Below are positions 7,825 through 17,084 of a DNA stretch of 64,000 nt, one piece after another; within the stretch, counting starts at the first letter, position 1; every line of letters begins with the position of its first letter. Source of the stretch: Xaviernesmea oryzae (GTDB lineage: Bacteria > Pseudomonadota > Alphaproteobacteria > Rhizobiales > Rhizobiaceae); the NCBI RefSeq assembly GCF_900109605.1, contig NZ_FOAM01000017.1, positions 1 through 64,000 of the forward strand. The letters are read 5' to 3'. The position numbers were made by a program, and so were the translations under genes. The notes below the pieces were generated by a model that saw only the letters and a list, made by a program, of their open reading frames with translations, was not told the DNA's origin and did not search any database.

Positions 7825-9159
7825 TCATGGAGAACCCGAACCGAAGAACCGTCGAATGACAGTGGCAAGCGCGAGCGCGGCGAGCAACGCGATGCTGGCG
7901 ACCGCCAAAAGACCTTCGGTCACGTCACCGGTATAAGTTTTCAGCATTCCCAATCCGTACGGTGCCAGAAACCCTCCAAGATTTCCGATCGAGTTTATGA
8001 TCGCGATTCCGGCAGCAGCAGCAGTTCCGGCAAAGAGACGATTGGGGATCTGCCAGAACACCGGGATCGCACCATAGGCACCGGCAAGCGCGAGCGCGAA
8101 CGCCGTGATGGTGAGCGAACCGGTGGCATCCACGGAAAAGGCGACGACGACGAAAGCAGTAGCCGCAACCAGGAGTGATGCGTTGCAAAGTTGCAGCGGT
8201 CGCCCGGTCTTATCTGCTGCGAAGCCGTTGAAGATCATAGCGAACGATCCCAACAGCGAGGCACCCGAAACGATCCAGCCGATCGTCACGACATCGGCCA
8301 CGCCGGCATCGCGCACGATCGTTGGCCCCCAGAAGGCGACCGTTGCGTTGGCGACGATGATGCCGAAGTAGATCGCTGTCAGCACCCAAAGACGAGGATC
8401 GCGAAGAAGCGCTTGCAGATCGTACTCACGCGGACCGAGCCCCTCCTGATCACGCGTAAGATCCGCGGCAACCGTCGCGCGCTCGGCCGGTGTGAGCCAA
8501 TGCGCATCCTCCAGCCGATCCGTCAGATAGAAAAGCGCGAAGACACCGATCAGCATCGTCGGGACGCCCTCGACGATGAACAGCCACTGCCAACCCGCCA
8601 AACCATGGAGGTCGTGGAACCCACTCATGACGGTGCCGGCCATCGGTCCACCGATGACGCCGGACAGGGCGACCGAGGACATGAAAATGCCGAAGACCTT
8701 CGCCCGCCGATCGCTCGGAAACCAATGGGTCAAATAAAGAATCACCCCTGGGAAGAAGCCGGCTTCAAAAGCCCCAAGAAGGAACCGCAGTCCGTAGAAA
8801 ATGATCGGCGTGGTCACCTGGGACATGAGAATACACACGAGGCCCCATCCGATAGCGATGCGCGCAATCGTGCGACGTGCGCCGATCTTCTGAAGCAGCA
8901 AGTTGCTCGGCACCTCGAAGATCAGGTAGCCGATATAGAAAATGCCGGCTCCGAGCCCATAGACCGCCTCGCTGAATCGAAGCTCGTCCATCATCTGCAG
9001 CTTGGCAAAACTGACATTGACCCTGTCGATCCAGGCAAGCACCCACAGGACCATGAGAATCGGGACGATCCTGACGACGATCTTTCGGTAGATCGCGTTG
9101 AGTTCGTGCGGTGCGACGGCGGTCTGCGCCGTTGCACTCGATAAGCTGAAGATATTCAT
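7825..9159 (-). CDS. MFS transporter, anion:cation symporter (ACS) type
   Basis: A 444-residue, 12-helix transporter. The motifs are typical of the ACS family (phthalate/tartrate/glucarate permeases): WVLAWIDRVNVSFAK in helix 1, FEVPSNLLLQKIGARR in loop 2-3, and THWFPSDRRAKVFG. The start at 9159 has GAGGGG 3-4 nt upstream; the frame also extends to an in-frame TTG at 9183. ACS transporters usually import organic anions, so with the GntR regulator this looks like a catabolic or uptake unit rather than an exporter. Confidence 0.85.
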   Translation of the reverse strand: MNIFSLSSATAQTAVAPHELNAIYRKIVVRIVPILMVLWVLAWIDRVNVSFAKLQMMDELRFSEAVYGLGAGIFYIGYLIFEVPSNLLLQKIGARRTIARIAIGWGLVCILMSQVTTPIIFYGLRFLLGAFEAGFFPGVILYLTHWFPSDRRAKVFGIFMSSVALSGVIGGPMAGTVMSGFHDLHGLAGWQWLFIVEGVPTMLIGVFALFYLTDRLEDAHWLTPAERATVAADLTRDQEGLGPREYDLQALLRDPRLWVLTAIYFGIIVANATVAFWGPTIVRDAGVADVVTIGWIVSGASLLGSFAMIFNGFAADKTGRPLQLCNASLLVAATAFVVVAFSVDATGSLTITAFALALAGAYGAIPVFWQIPNRLFAGTAAAAGIAIINSIGNLGGFLAPYGLGMLKTYTGDVTEGLLAVASIALLAALALATVIRRFFGSGSP

Positions 9160-9391
9160 TTCCCCTCGCATCAGCGATTTCAACGATACAGGCGGTGGCC
9201 GACGCGCAATTGATCAGCGAGGCGGTGATATTAAAACATCAAAAAAATATCATAATGTCAAATTGAGCATCGCGGCCTATGCTCATAGCTTGCCGTAAAA
9301 TGAGATTCATGATGGAAATCGCGAATATTCGGCACGATCTCCGCTGGAACCCGTCGTGCCGTGATGTTTCAATCTTATACGGAAGAGGTCT

Positions 9392-10486
9392 ATGGCAACG
9401 CATTATCTCTTGAGCGGCGTAGGCGACATCGTCATCCGCCATCGTCTGTTCGACAAGAACACGCCGCTACACGCGGCCTACCAGCGAACGCTGGAATACC
9501 TGCGTACGGCTGCGATGGTTTGGGGATCGTGCGAAGTTCAATTCTCGCATCGCGGATATCGGACCGACGCTCCCATCGCCTATCTCGTTGATCCCGCCAT
9601 TGCCGAGGATCTCGGCCGCGCGGGGTTCGACGTCATGACCGTCGCCACCAATCACACCAAAGATTTCGGCGCAGACGCTTTCCTTGATACTCTTGATCAC
9701 CTTCGCGGCGCTGGCATCGCCACCGTCGGGGGCGGTCCGACCATAAGGGAGGCGGTTGCGCCCCTCGTGCGTGACGTGGGAGGACGCCGGCTCGGCATCC
9801 TCGCCGCCTCCTGCCTACTTCCGCCTGACTATGCCGCCACCGACCATCGTCCCGGCATCGCTCCGATTCGCATCAAGCAATGGCCGGAGATCGATCCAAT
9901 CCTTCTTGCGACCGAACCAGGGGCACCGCTTCCGATGCGAAGCAGCGTCGATCCTGACGACCTGGAGCGATTGTGCGCGAGCGTGCGTGACCTGCGAACC
10001 GAGGTCGATATCCTCATCGTCAGCGTCCATTGGGGATTTGGGCGGGGAAACCCGCTGGCGGAGTATCAGCGACCGCTCGGCCGTGCCTTGATTGATGCCG
10101 GAGCTGACTTGGTGCTGGGCAATCACCCTCACAGTCCTGCCGGAATCGAGACCTATAGGGGCCGTCCAATCCTCTATAGCCTCGGCAATCACATCGCGCA
10201 GCAGGACTGGGAAAACGCCACGCCCGTCCAGCAGCAGATTTTCTCGCAGATCGATCCGTGGTCATTAGTGTGTCGCGTTGTGGCCGGCGATGCCGGCATC
10301 GAGGAGATCGAGTTTCGCGTGACCGAATGCGATGCCGCCGGCCTTCCCAACCTCGTCGATGAAGTCGCGGTCGCCGATCCGGTTCTCAGGCGGTTCCGGG
10401 CCTTGTCCAAAGCCATGGGAACGGAGGTTGCGATATCCGCGGCAACGGCAGTTGCACGATTCAATGCTCGTCCCACGGCTGGCTGA
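9392..10486 (+). CDS. CapA-family (PGA_cap) metallophosphoesterase-like protein
   Basis: A 364-residue protein of the CapA fold. It begins LLSGVGDIVIRHRLF and contains the family's TVATNHTKDFGADAFLDTL, DILIVSVHWGFGRGNPLAEYQ (conserved HWG) and DLVLGNHPHSPAGIE (conserved GxHPH). It lacks an obvious signal peptide or membrane anchor, unlike capsule CapA. CapA relatives are frequent beside carboxylate transporters and may act as amide or ester hydrolases. It is divergent from the MFS/GntR unit across a 232-bp AT-rich gap that should hold both promoters. Confidence 0.75.
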   Translation: MATHYLLSGVGDIVIRHRLFDKNTPLHAAYQRTLEYLRTAAMVWGSCEVQFSHRGYRTDAPIAYLVDPAIAEDLGRAGFDVMTVATNHTKDFGADAFLDTLDHLRGAGIATVGGGPTIREAVAPLVRDVGGRRLGILAASCLLPPDYAATDHRPGIAPIRIKQWPEIDPILLATEPGAPLPMRSSVDPDDLERLCASVRDLRTEVDILIVSVHWGFGRGNPLAEYQRPLGRALIDAGADLVLGNHPHSPAGIETYRGRPILYSLGNHIAQQDWENATPVQQQIFSQIDPWSLVCRVVAGDAGIEEIEFRVTECDAAGLPNLVDEVAVADPVLRRFRALSKAMGTEVAISAATAVARFNARPTAG

Positions 10487-10555
10487 GGCGCAGACCTGCC
10501 AAATTCGAAGACCTGGGCTGGACAGCCCTTCGGGGACCAGGCCTCCACCTACGCG

Positions 10556-10652
10556 GGCAGGCATTCCTGACGCAGAAGAGGAAGAGGGACCGCGGGATCG
10601 CCCGCGACGGGTGACAGGCTGGAGGAGAGGCCTCCGGCGCCCCGTCGCGGAG
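10556..10652 (+). promoter_or_regulatory. Conserved island-gene leader, copy 1
   Basis: Leader of the PAPS-reductase-like gene. Its 3' part, CGGCGCCCCGTCGCGGAG (10635-10652), includes the ribosome-binding GGAG and recurs before DUF932 (11762) and parB (13137). Its 5' part is repeated at 599-681. The conservation extends well beyond the Shine-Dalgarno sequence. Confidence 0.5.
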
Positions 10653-10659
10653 ATCCGCG

Positions 10660-11631
10660 ATGTCCCTCCTACCATACCGCGCCGTTGTCGGCGCCGAGGC
10701 CGCACGACCGTTCCTGTCGGCCCCGGACGAACACGGCATCCGCCTGCGCGTGCTCTCACTCGGTGCCGGTGTTCAGTCCACTACGCTCGCCTTGATGGCG
10801 GCACATGGCGAGGTCAGGCCGATGCCGGATTGTGCCATCTTCGCCGAGACTGGCTGGGAGCCGAAGGCCGTCTACGAGCATCTCGACTGGCTGCGCTCCC
10901 CCAACGTCCTGCCGTTCCCGATCCACATCGTCTCCGCCGGCAACATCCGTGACGATCTCGTCGCTGGTGCCCAAGGTGCGCGATGGGCGTCAATTCCAGC
11001 CTTCACCCGCACCGTCACGCCTGCCGGGACCGAACTCCCCGTCTACGACGAAGACGAGGACGGCGAGCTGTCGGTCGTCGGGACACGGATCGTTGTGACT
11101 GAGCGCGTCGGCGTCGGCATGATCCGCCGCCAATGCACCAGCGACTACAAGATCGTACCGATCCGGCGGAAGGTGCGCGAACTGCTCGGTATTGCCGGAA
11201 AGCGCTCGCCGAAGGTCGCCGTCGCTGAACAATGGGTGGGCATCTCGTTTGACGAGGCGATCCGGATGAAGCCGTCCTTCGAGGACTGGCAGGTCAACCG
11301 CTGGCCGCTGATCGAGCGAGGCATGAGCCGGCAGGACTGCTTGCGCTGGCTGGAGCGGCACGATTATCCGACTCCGCCGAAAAGCGCCTGCATCGGCTGC
11401 CCATTCCATTCCGACGCAGTCTGGCGCCGGATGCGGGATTCTGATCCCGAGGCTTGGGCCGATGCCGTCGATCTGGACCGGACGATCCGCACCGGCTTTC
11501 GTGGTCTACGGGGAGAGGTTTACCTTCACCGCTCGGCAGTGCCGCTCGATCAAGCCGACCTGTCCATCGATGCCGATCACGGCCAACTCGATCTCTGGCC
11601 GAACGAATGCGAGGGGTTGTGTGGCGTCTGA
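10660..11631 (+). CDS. PAPS-reductase-like PP-loop protein
   Basis: A 323-residue protein of the PP-loop ATP-pyrophosphatase / PAPS reductase family. The nucleotide loop is LSLGAGVQSTTLALMA (about residues 32-47). It is followed by FAETGWEPKAVYEHLDWL, RRQCTSDYKIVPIRR and the cysteine pair in SACIGCPFHSD. It is not a sulfate-assimilation enzyme by context: there are no cys genes, and the same protein recurs beside DUF932 and ParB on alphaproteobacterial islands. DndC-like or nucleic-acid-modifying roles are possible but unproven. Confidence 0.8.
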   Translation: MSLLPYRAVVGAEAARPFLSAPDEHGIRLRVLSLGAGVQSTTLALMAAHGEVRPMPDCAIFAETGWEPKAVYEHLDWLRSPNVLPFPIHIVSAGNIRDDLVAGAQGARWASIPAFTRTVTPAGTELPVYDEDEDGELSVVGTRIVVTERVGVGMIRRQCTSDYKIVPIRRKVRELLGIAGKRSPKVAVAEQWVGISFDEAIRMKPSFEDWQVNRWPLIERGMSRQDCLRWLERHDYPTPPKSACIGCPFHSDAVWRRMRDSDPEAWADAVDLDRTIRTGFRGLRGEVYLHRSAVPLDQADLSIDADHGQLDLWPNECEGLCGV

Positions 11632-11730
11632 ACTTTACATGGAAGGCACTCCCTCTCCGCCGCCGCTTCGTCCGTCGACAGCGACCGGCCGGCCGCCACC
11701 CGTGAAAGTGAGAGGGCTGCGCCGGTTTCC

Positions 11731-11785
11731 GTGACGGGTTAAGAGCCATGGAGAGTGTCCGCGGCGCCCGTCGTGGAGATGCCCC
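11731..11785 (+). promoter_or_regulatory. Conserved island-gene leader, copy 2 (before DUF932)
   Basis: Ordered blocks GTGACGGGTT (11731), GAGAGTG (11751) and CGGCGCCCGTCGTGGAG (11762-11778), with an AGTGAGAGGG block just upstream, precede the ATG at 11786. The same blocks in the same order lie before parB, which argues for a shared regulatory or translational function. Confidence 0.5.
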
Positions 11786-12982
11786 ATGACTGGAATTCAG
11801 GTTCTCGATGCCCGCCGCGATCGATCTGGCGGCTACAAGGTGGATGTGTCACGCGGCCAGCGGATCGGCCGCGTGTCGTCCGAATGGTTCTCGCGACCGG
11901 CGGACGAGCGTTTCCTGTCGCTCGATGGGCTGCGCGCCGCCGTCCAGGCCCGGTCCGATCGCAGCCGCACCCGCGTCGTGGAGAGCGCGCTCATCCATGT
12001 CGAGGCGCGTCGCGACGATCCCGAGCGGCTGTCGCTGATCCTGCCCGGCGCCGAAGCACCGGTCACGCCCACGCATTGGAGCTTCGGACAGCTCGCCGGT
12101 CTCGTCGGCGCGCCGGCTGCATACCTTCGCCAGCTTCCCGCGCCGATCGCCGCGATCAACCTCCAGCACGGTCTGCTCCACCATAGAGCTGAGCAGGTGA
12201 AGACGCTGGAGATCGCCGGCGGTCGCACCGAACTGCGCGCCATCACCGGTCCGGATTACGGCCGCATCTACGACTATGAGCTGGTCGAGGCGGTGCAGCG
12301 CATCGCCGGCAACGGCACGGGCGACACCCGGTGGAAGGTCCCGGGCGTGCTCGACTGGTCGACCGGCATCTACAACCCGCGCGTCGACGTCAGCCAGGAT
12401 ACGACGACGCTCTACGCCTCCGACCGGGACATCTTCGTCTTCCTGGTCGACGATCTGAATCCGATTGAGGCGGGACGGCTACCGGACGGCTCGCCGGACC
12501 TGTTCTTCCGCGGCTTCTATGCCTGGAATTCGGAGGTCGGGGCGAAAACGCTCGGCATTGCAAGCTTCTACCTCCGCGCAGTTTGCCAGAATCGCAATCT
12601 CTGGGGCGTCGAGCACTTCGAGGAGATCACCATCCGGCACTCCAAGTATGCCGCCAATCGCTTCGCGGCCGAAGCCGCTCCGGCGCTGACCGCCTTCGCC
12701 GACTCATCCTCGTCCGCCTTCATCGCGGGCATCAAGGCCGCGCGCGAGCGGATCGTCGCCCGTACCGCCGAGGAGCGCACCGAGTTCCTGCGCCGACGTG
12801 GTTTCTCCAAGGCCGAGACCGGCAAGGTCATCGAGACGGTGCTGGCCGAGGAAGGCCATCCGCCGGAGAGTATCTTCGACTTCGTGCAGGGCATCACGGC
12901 GGTTGCGCGCGACAAGCCGCATCAGGACGCCCGCCTCGACATGGAGGGGCAGGCCAAGAAGCTGCTCGATCGGGTGGCCTAA
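11786..12982 (+). CDS. DUF932 (phage/plasmid-like) protein
   Basis: A 398-residue protein of the DUF932 / plasmid-like family. Recognisable stretches are FGQLAGLVGAPAAYLRQLP, RAITGPDYGRIYDYELVEAV and FFRGFYAWNSEVGAKTLG. The molecular role is unknown; the family is found almost only on plasmids, phages and islands. It lies between the PP-loop protein and ParB, all on the plus strand with matching leaders, suggesting coordinated expression of an island maintenance module. Confidence 0.85.
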   Translation: MTGIQVLDARRDRSGGYKVDVSRGQRIGRVSSEWFSRPADERFLSLDGLRAAVQARSDRSRTRVVESALIHVEARRDDPERLSLILPGAEAPVTPTHWSFGQLAGLVGAPAAYLRQLPAPIAAINLQHGLLHHRAEQVKTLEIAGGRTELRAITGPDYGRIYDYELVEAVQRIAGNGTGDTRWKVPGVLDWSTGIYNPRVDVSQDTTTLYASDRDIFVFLVDDLNPIEAGRLPDGSPDLFFRGFYAWNSEVGAKTLGIASFYLRAVCQNRNLWGVEHFEEITIRHSKYAANRFAAEAAPALTAFADSSSSAFIAGIKAARERIVARTAEERTEFLRRRGFSKAETGKVIETVLAEEGHPPESIFDFVQGITAVARDKPHQDARLDMEGQAKKLLDRVA

Positions 12983-13107
12983 AGATCGTGCAGCCGGAGA
13001 TGCTGCATTCCGTATCTCCGGCTTCATGCGTCCGTGCTTTTCCGGTTCCCCGGTTTTCCGGCTCTGCGGCGCCGCTCTCTCAGAGTGAGGGGGTGGCGCT
13101 TCGCTTC

Positions 13108-13161
13108 GTGACGGGTTTCGGGTCGAGAGTGGTTCTCGGCGCCCGTCGCGGAGTACGGAAC
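13108..13161 (+). promoter_or_regulatory. Conserved island-gene leader, copy 3 (before parB)
   Basis: GTGACGGGTT (13108), GAGAGTG (13124) and CGGCGCCCGTCGCGGAG (13137-13153) occur in the same order as before DUF932, with the GGAG 8 nt from the ATG. An AGTGAGGGGG block precedes them at about 13084. Confidence 0.5.
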
Positions 13162-15336
13162 ATGGCGACAGCCGTTCAGAAGATCACGCTCGCGTCCGCG
13201 CGCGACATTCCCTTCAACAAGCTGGTGCTGAGCCAGGCCAACGTCCGGCGCGTGAAGGCCGGCGTCTCGATCGAGGATCTCGCCGCGTCCATCGCCCGGC
13301 GCGGCCTCATTCAGTCCCTACACGTGCGAGCCGTGCTCGACAGCGGGGGCCAGGAGACCGGCATGTTCGAGGTGCCGGCCGGCGGACGGCGTTACCGCGC
13401 GCTGGAGCTGCTGGTGAAGGGCAAGCGCCTCAATAAGACCGCGCCGGTGCCCTGCGTCGTCAGCGATGCGGCCAGCGGCATCCTCATCGAGGAGATCTCG
13501 CTGGCGGAAAACGAGGAGCGCGCACCCCTCCACCCGCTCGACCAGTATCGCGCGTTTCAGGCCATGCGCGACAAGGGCATGACCGAAGAGGCCATCGCGG
13601 CCGCCTTCTTCGTTGGCGTCAATGTGGTGAAGCAGCGGCTGCGACTCGCTTCCGTCGCCCCGAGCCTGCTCGACGTCTATGCCGAGGACGGCATGACGCT
13701 TGAAATGCTGATGGCCTTCACGGTCAATCCGGACCATCAGCGGCAGGAGCAGGTGTGGGAGGCGATCCGCGCGTCATGGCAGAAGGAGCCGTGGCAGATC
13801 CGGCGGATGCTGACCGAAAAGGCGGTCCGCGCGTCCGACAAGCGGGCACAGTTCGTCGGCGTCACCGCCTATGAGGACGCCGGCGGCGTGGTGCTGCGCG
13901 ACCTGTTCCAGTCCGACGACGGTGGTTGGCTGCAGGACGTCGGCCTGCTCGACCGACTGGTGTCGGAGAAGCTGAAGTCGGTGGCCGACGAGATTGCCGG
14001 TGAGGGCTGGAAGTGGGTCGAGGCGGCCGTCAGCTTTCCCTACGGCGTCGAACACGGCTTGCGCGAACTTGTGGGTCATCAAGCCGCGCTGAGCGACGAG
14101 GAGCAGGCGACGGTGGATGCGCTGAACGCCGAGCTGGAGCGACTCGAAGCGGACTATGCCGAGGCCGACGAATTGCCCGACGAGGTGGACGAGCGGCTCG
14201 GCGAGATCGAGACGGCGCTGGCTGTCTTCGACGAGCGCCCGGTCCAATACGATCCGGCCGAGATCGCTCGTGCGGGCGTGTTCGTTTCGATCGGCGCCGA
14301 CGGCTCGCTGGTGGTCAACCGCGGCTATGTCCGGCCCGAGGACGAGGCGCCGGTCCCGCCGGAACTGGAGGATGATGCGGTCGCAACCGTAGCAGATAGC
14401 GAGGAGCGGGAACGCGAAGCGTTTGCCGCTCCGGCGGGTCAGCGCGCTGTCGTCACCATCGGCGGCAAGTCGGTTGCACAGGCCGAGCCCGAGGAGGAAG
14501 ACGGCATCCGACCGCTGCCGGACCGGCTCCTGACCGAACTGACGGCACACCGCACGCTGGCGCTGCGCGACGCGTTGGCGAACCATCCGCACGTCGCCAT
14601 GACCGCGCTGCTTTACAAGCTGGTCAACGACATCTTCCGCCACGTCTCGGCCACCGGCGCGCTCGAAGCGAGCGTGCGGGAAGTCCATCTGCTGGCACAG
14701 GCGGACGATCTGAAGGACAGCGTCTCGGCTCGCTCGGTCGAGGAGCGGCACGAAGCCTGGAAGGCCGACCTGCCTGAGGACGATGACGCGCTCTGGGACT
14801 GGCTCGCCGCCCTCGACGAGACGAGCCGCATGGCGCTGCTGGCGCATTGCGTCAGCTACGGCGTCAATGCCCTTTACCAGAAGCCGAATCCGTACAGCGG
14901 CCACGGCGTCAGCGAGCATGGGCTGAAGGTGCGCCTTGCCCAGGCCGACCGACTGGCGCGGGCGACTGGGCTCGACATGGTGGCGACGGGCTGGCGACCG
15001 ACGGTTGGCAACTATCTCGGCGCCGTCACCAAGGCCCGGATCCTCGAAGCGGTGCGTGAGGGCGCAGGAGAACGGGCCGCGCAGCTCATCGACCATCTGA
15101 AGAAGGGCGACATGGCGCGGGAAGCTGAACGCCTGCTTGCCGACAGCGGCTGGTTGCCCGAGCCGCTGCGTGGATCTGGCCCCATTGACGACGAGGTGCA
15201 GGCAGACGCCGCCGACCTCGAGACAGAGGCCGATATCCTGCCTGCCTTCCTCGCCGGCGACGATGAGCAAGGCGTCACGGGTGACTCGAACGCTGAGGAT
15301 GCGGACGACCTCGCCCACGCGCTTGCCGCCGAATGA
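13162..15336 (+). CDS. Large ParB/RepB/Spo0J-family partition-type protein
   Basis: A 724-residue protein, much longer than chromosomal ParB (~300). The N-terminal ParB nuclease-like domain has LSQANVRR, SIARRGLIQSLHV, the GGRRYRALE box and ISLAENEERAPLHPLDQYRAF. An HTH (AIAAAFFVGVNVVKQRLRL) follows. The C-terminal ~450 residues are acidic and helical with no ParB dimerisation domain that I recognise. The ATG at 13162 follows the conserved leader. ParA is encoded 20 kb away at 35842, so this is not a classical parAB operon; a role in stability or regulation of the element is inferred. Confidence 0.8.
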   Translation: MATAVQKITLASARDIPFNKLVLSQANVRRVKAGVSIEDLAASIARRGLIQSLHVRAVLDSGGQETGMFEVPAGGRRYRALELLVKGKRLNKTAPVPCVVSDAASGILIEEISLAENEERAPLHPLDQYRAFQAMRDKGMTEEAIAAAFFVGVNVVKQRLRLASVAPSLLDVYAEDGMTLEMLMAFTVNPDHQRQEQVWEAIRASWQKEPWQIRRMLTEKAVRASDKRAQFVGVTAYEDAGGVVLRDLFQSDDGGWLQDVGLLDRLVSEKLKSVADEIAGEGWKWVEAAVSFPYGVEHGLRELVGHQAALSDEEQATVDALNAELERLEADYAEADELPDEVDERLGEIETALAVFDERPVQYDPAEIARAGVFVSIGADGSLVVNRGYVRPEDEAPVPPELEDDAVATVADSEEREREAFAAPAGQRAVVTIGGKSVAQAEPEEEDGIRPLPDRLLTELTAHRTLALRDALANHPHVAMTALLYKLVNDIFRHVSATGALEASVREVHLLAQADDLKDSVSARSVEERHEAWKADLPEDDDALWDWLAALDETSRMALLAHCVSYGVNALYQKPNPYSGHGVSEHGLKVRLAQADRLARATGLDMVATGWRPTVGNYLGAVTKARILEAVREGAGERAAQLIDHLKKGDMAREAERLLADSGWLPEPLRGSGPIDDEVQADAADLETEADILPAFLAGDDEQGVTGDSNAEDADDLAHALAAE

Positions 15337-15444
15337 TCCGGACCGGGGCGGCTTCGGTCGCCTTGGCCTCTCTTCATCCTTCCTTTCATTCGCGCCTGGC
15401 ATCCGGATGGATCGCCGGGCGCCTCCGTTTTGAGGACCCTGTTC

Positions 15445-15921
15445 ATGTCCGCCCCTCTGATCTTCGACACCGCACCCCTCGGCGCACTCGTGCGCTATTT
15501 CGACGGCACGCCCCGGCCACCGGCCCGCTTCACCAAGAAGCTCGCCGCCTGGCGGCAGCGCAATGGCGTCGGCCGGCTGGTCCGCAAGCAGCCGGCTCGC
15601 GAGCGGTCGACCTACGTGTCGCCTCCGTCCTTCACGCTGCACGAGGGCGACTTCGGCGACGCCGGCGTCATCATCGTGACCGTGTCGCGAAGCTTTCCGC
15701 TCGACAGCGATCTCCAGTTCGAACTCGTCGAACATCCGCCGGTCGGCGCGGTGCGGATCCTTCAGGATATCGGCGACGGCTACGAACTGCTCCATCTCGC
15801 CGAAAGCCGCGAGGCGGCCGATCTCTGGCTGGCGAAGAATCGATACAGCCGCGCCAGGATCGAAGAGGTTTCGGCCGACGAGATCGCCGCCGACACCGTC
15901 GAAGGCCGGCGCGCGGCCTGA
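15445..15921 (+). CDS. Hypothetical island protein
   Basis: A 158-residue protein starting MSAPLIFDTAPLGALVRYFD. No domain is recognised; it contains mixed alpha/beta segments and no membrane segment. The coding bias is strong and it has AGGA before the start. It follows parB and precedes two further small conserved genes on the same strand, a group that commonly travels together on alphaproteobacterial islands. The function is unknown. Confidence 0.65.
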   Translation: MSAPLIFDTAPLGALVRYFDGTPRPPARFTKKLAAWRQRNGVGRLVRKQPARERSTYVSPPSFTLHEGDFGDAGVIIVTVSRSFPLDSDLQFELVEHPPVGAVRILQDIGDGYELLHLAESREAADLWLAKNRYSRARIEEVSADEIAADTVEGRRAA

Positions 15922-16030
15922 TCGCAACCTGACCTGATTATCGGTGCGGCTGGTTCTTCCTGTCGCGCCATCCTTCCTTCTGGCCCGGCCGCTCATCAGC
16001 GCCGGGTCGCTTTCGTTTCAGGAACCCGTC

Positions 16031-16447
16031 ATGGCCGAACCATTCGTTCGCTTCTCCTGCCTGCTCCACGTCGGATCGCCGGCCAACGCCGCCCGGGCGC
16101 TCGACGCCTATGTCGCTCTGTCCGAGGACGACACGCGCGATGTCTCGCTGTCTCAAGCCTTCCGCCTGTCGATCGAACCCGATCACGGACCCTCGATCCT
16201 CTGGATCCGCGATGACGACGGCGGCGACCCGGACGGAGTCATCCGGTTCGCGCTCCATTGCGCCCGGCTTTTCGGCCTCGGTGGCCTCTGGGGCTTCTCC
16301 TATGCGATCGTCGCCGATCGGTCCGAGCCCGAAGCGATGGGCGGGCGCGCGCATCTGCTCGACCTCGGCGCGGGCCGCGTTCTCGCTTCGGTCGATGCGA
16401 CCACCTGGCTCGCCGAGCGCATCGATGCGGGGGCGGATCATGCCTGA
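16031..16447 (+). CDS. Hypothetical island protein
   Basis: A 138-residue protein (MAEPFVRFSCLLHVGS...). AGGA lies 9 nt before the ATG. No family is recognised. Its stop codon overlaps the start of the next gene by 8 bp, so the two are probably translated together and may act together. Confidence 0.65.
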   Translation: MAEPFVRFSCLLHVGSPANAARALDAYVALSEDDTRDVSLSQAFRLSIEPDHGPSILWIRDDDGGDPDGVIRFALHCARLFGLGGLWGFSYAIVADRSEPEAMGGRAHLLDLGAGRVLASVDATTWLAERIDAGADHA

Positions 16448-17084
16448 GATCGTCGAGACCACCGTATATCGCATCGACGAACTGGACGCGTCGGCCCGCG
16501 AGAAAGCGCGCGAGTGGTTCCGCCAAGTCGGGTTCGACCACGAATGGTATGAGTTCGTCTATTCGGACTTCGAAACCATCTGCACGATCCTCGGCATCAC
16601 GTTGTGCGCGGTGCCGATCCGCCTCTTCGGCGGGGGGACGCGGACGAAGCCCGGCATCTGGTTCTCCGGCTTCTGGAGCCAGGGCGACGGCGCCTGCTTC
16701 GAGGGCTCGTATGCCTACGCCAAGCGGGCAGCCAGCGCTATCCGCGCCCATGCACCGCGCGATACGGAGTTGCACGCCATCGCCGACGCGCTCCAAGCCG
16801 TCCAGCGGCGCAACTTCTACCAGCTCCGCGCCGGCATTCGGCATCAGGATCGCTACTATCACGAATACACGATGGCGATCGCTGTCGAGCGGGACAGCCC
16901 GAACGGACAGGCCATGACGGCCGACGCCGAGGACATTGTGATCGAGGCGCTGCGCGATCTCGCGCGCTGGCTCTATCGCCGCCTCGAAGATGAGTATGAG
17001 TACCAGACCTCGGATGCCGAGATCGATGCGGCGCTGGAGGCGAATGCCTATACCTTCACCGCCGACGGCCACCGCTTCGGTTGA
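16440..17084 (+). CDS. Conserved island protein, often annotated as antitoxin-like
   Basis: A 214-residue protein beginning MPEIVETTVYRIDELDASAR, with aromatic-rich WYEFVYSDFETICTILGI and GIWFSGFWSQGDGACFEGSY. Similar island proteins carry the vague label antitoxin of toxin-antitoxin stability system, but no toxin partner is evident: the overlapping upstream gene (16031) is the only candidate and is not a known toxin fold. The C-terminus is acidic (EDEYEYQTSDAEID). Treat the antitoxin label as unproven. Confidence 0.65.
   Translation: MPEIVETTVYRIDELDASAREKAREWFRQVGFDHEWYEFVYSDFETICTILGITLCAVPIRLFGGGTRTKPGIWFSGFWSQGDGACFEGSYAYAKRAASAIRAHAPRDTELHAIADALQAVQRRNFYQLRAGIRHQDRYYHEYTMAIAVERDSPNGQAMTADAEDIVIEALRDLARWLYRRLEDEYEYQTSDAEIDAALEANAYTFTADGHRFG

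Noticed and set aside
16031-17084. Toxin-antitoxin pair
   Set aside because: The antitoxin label of the second gene's relatives is not backed by a recognisable toxin or DNA-binding fold in either gene.
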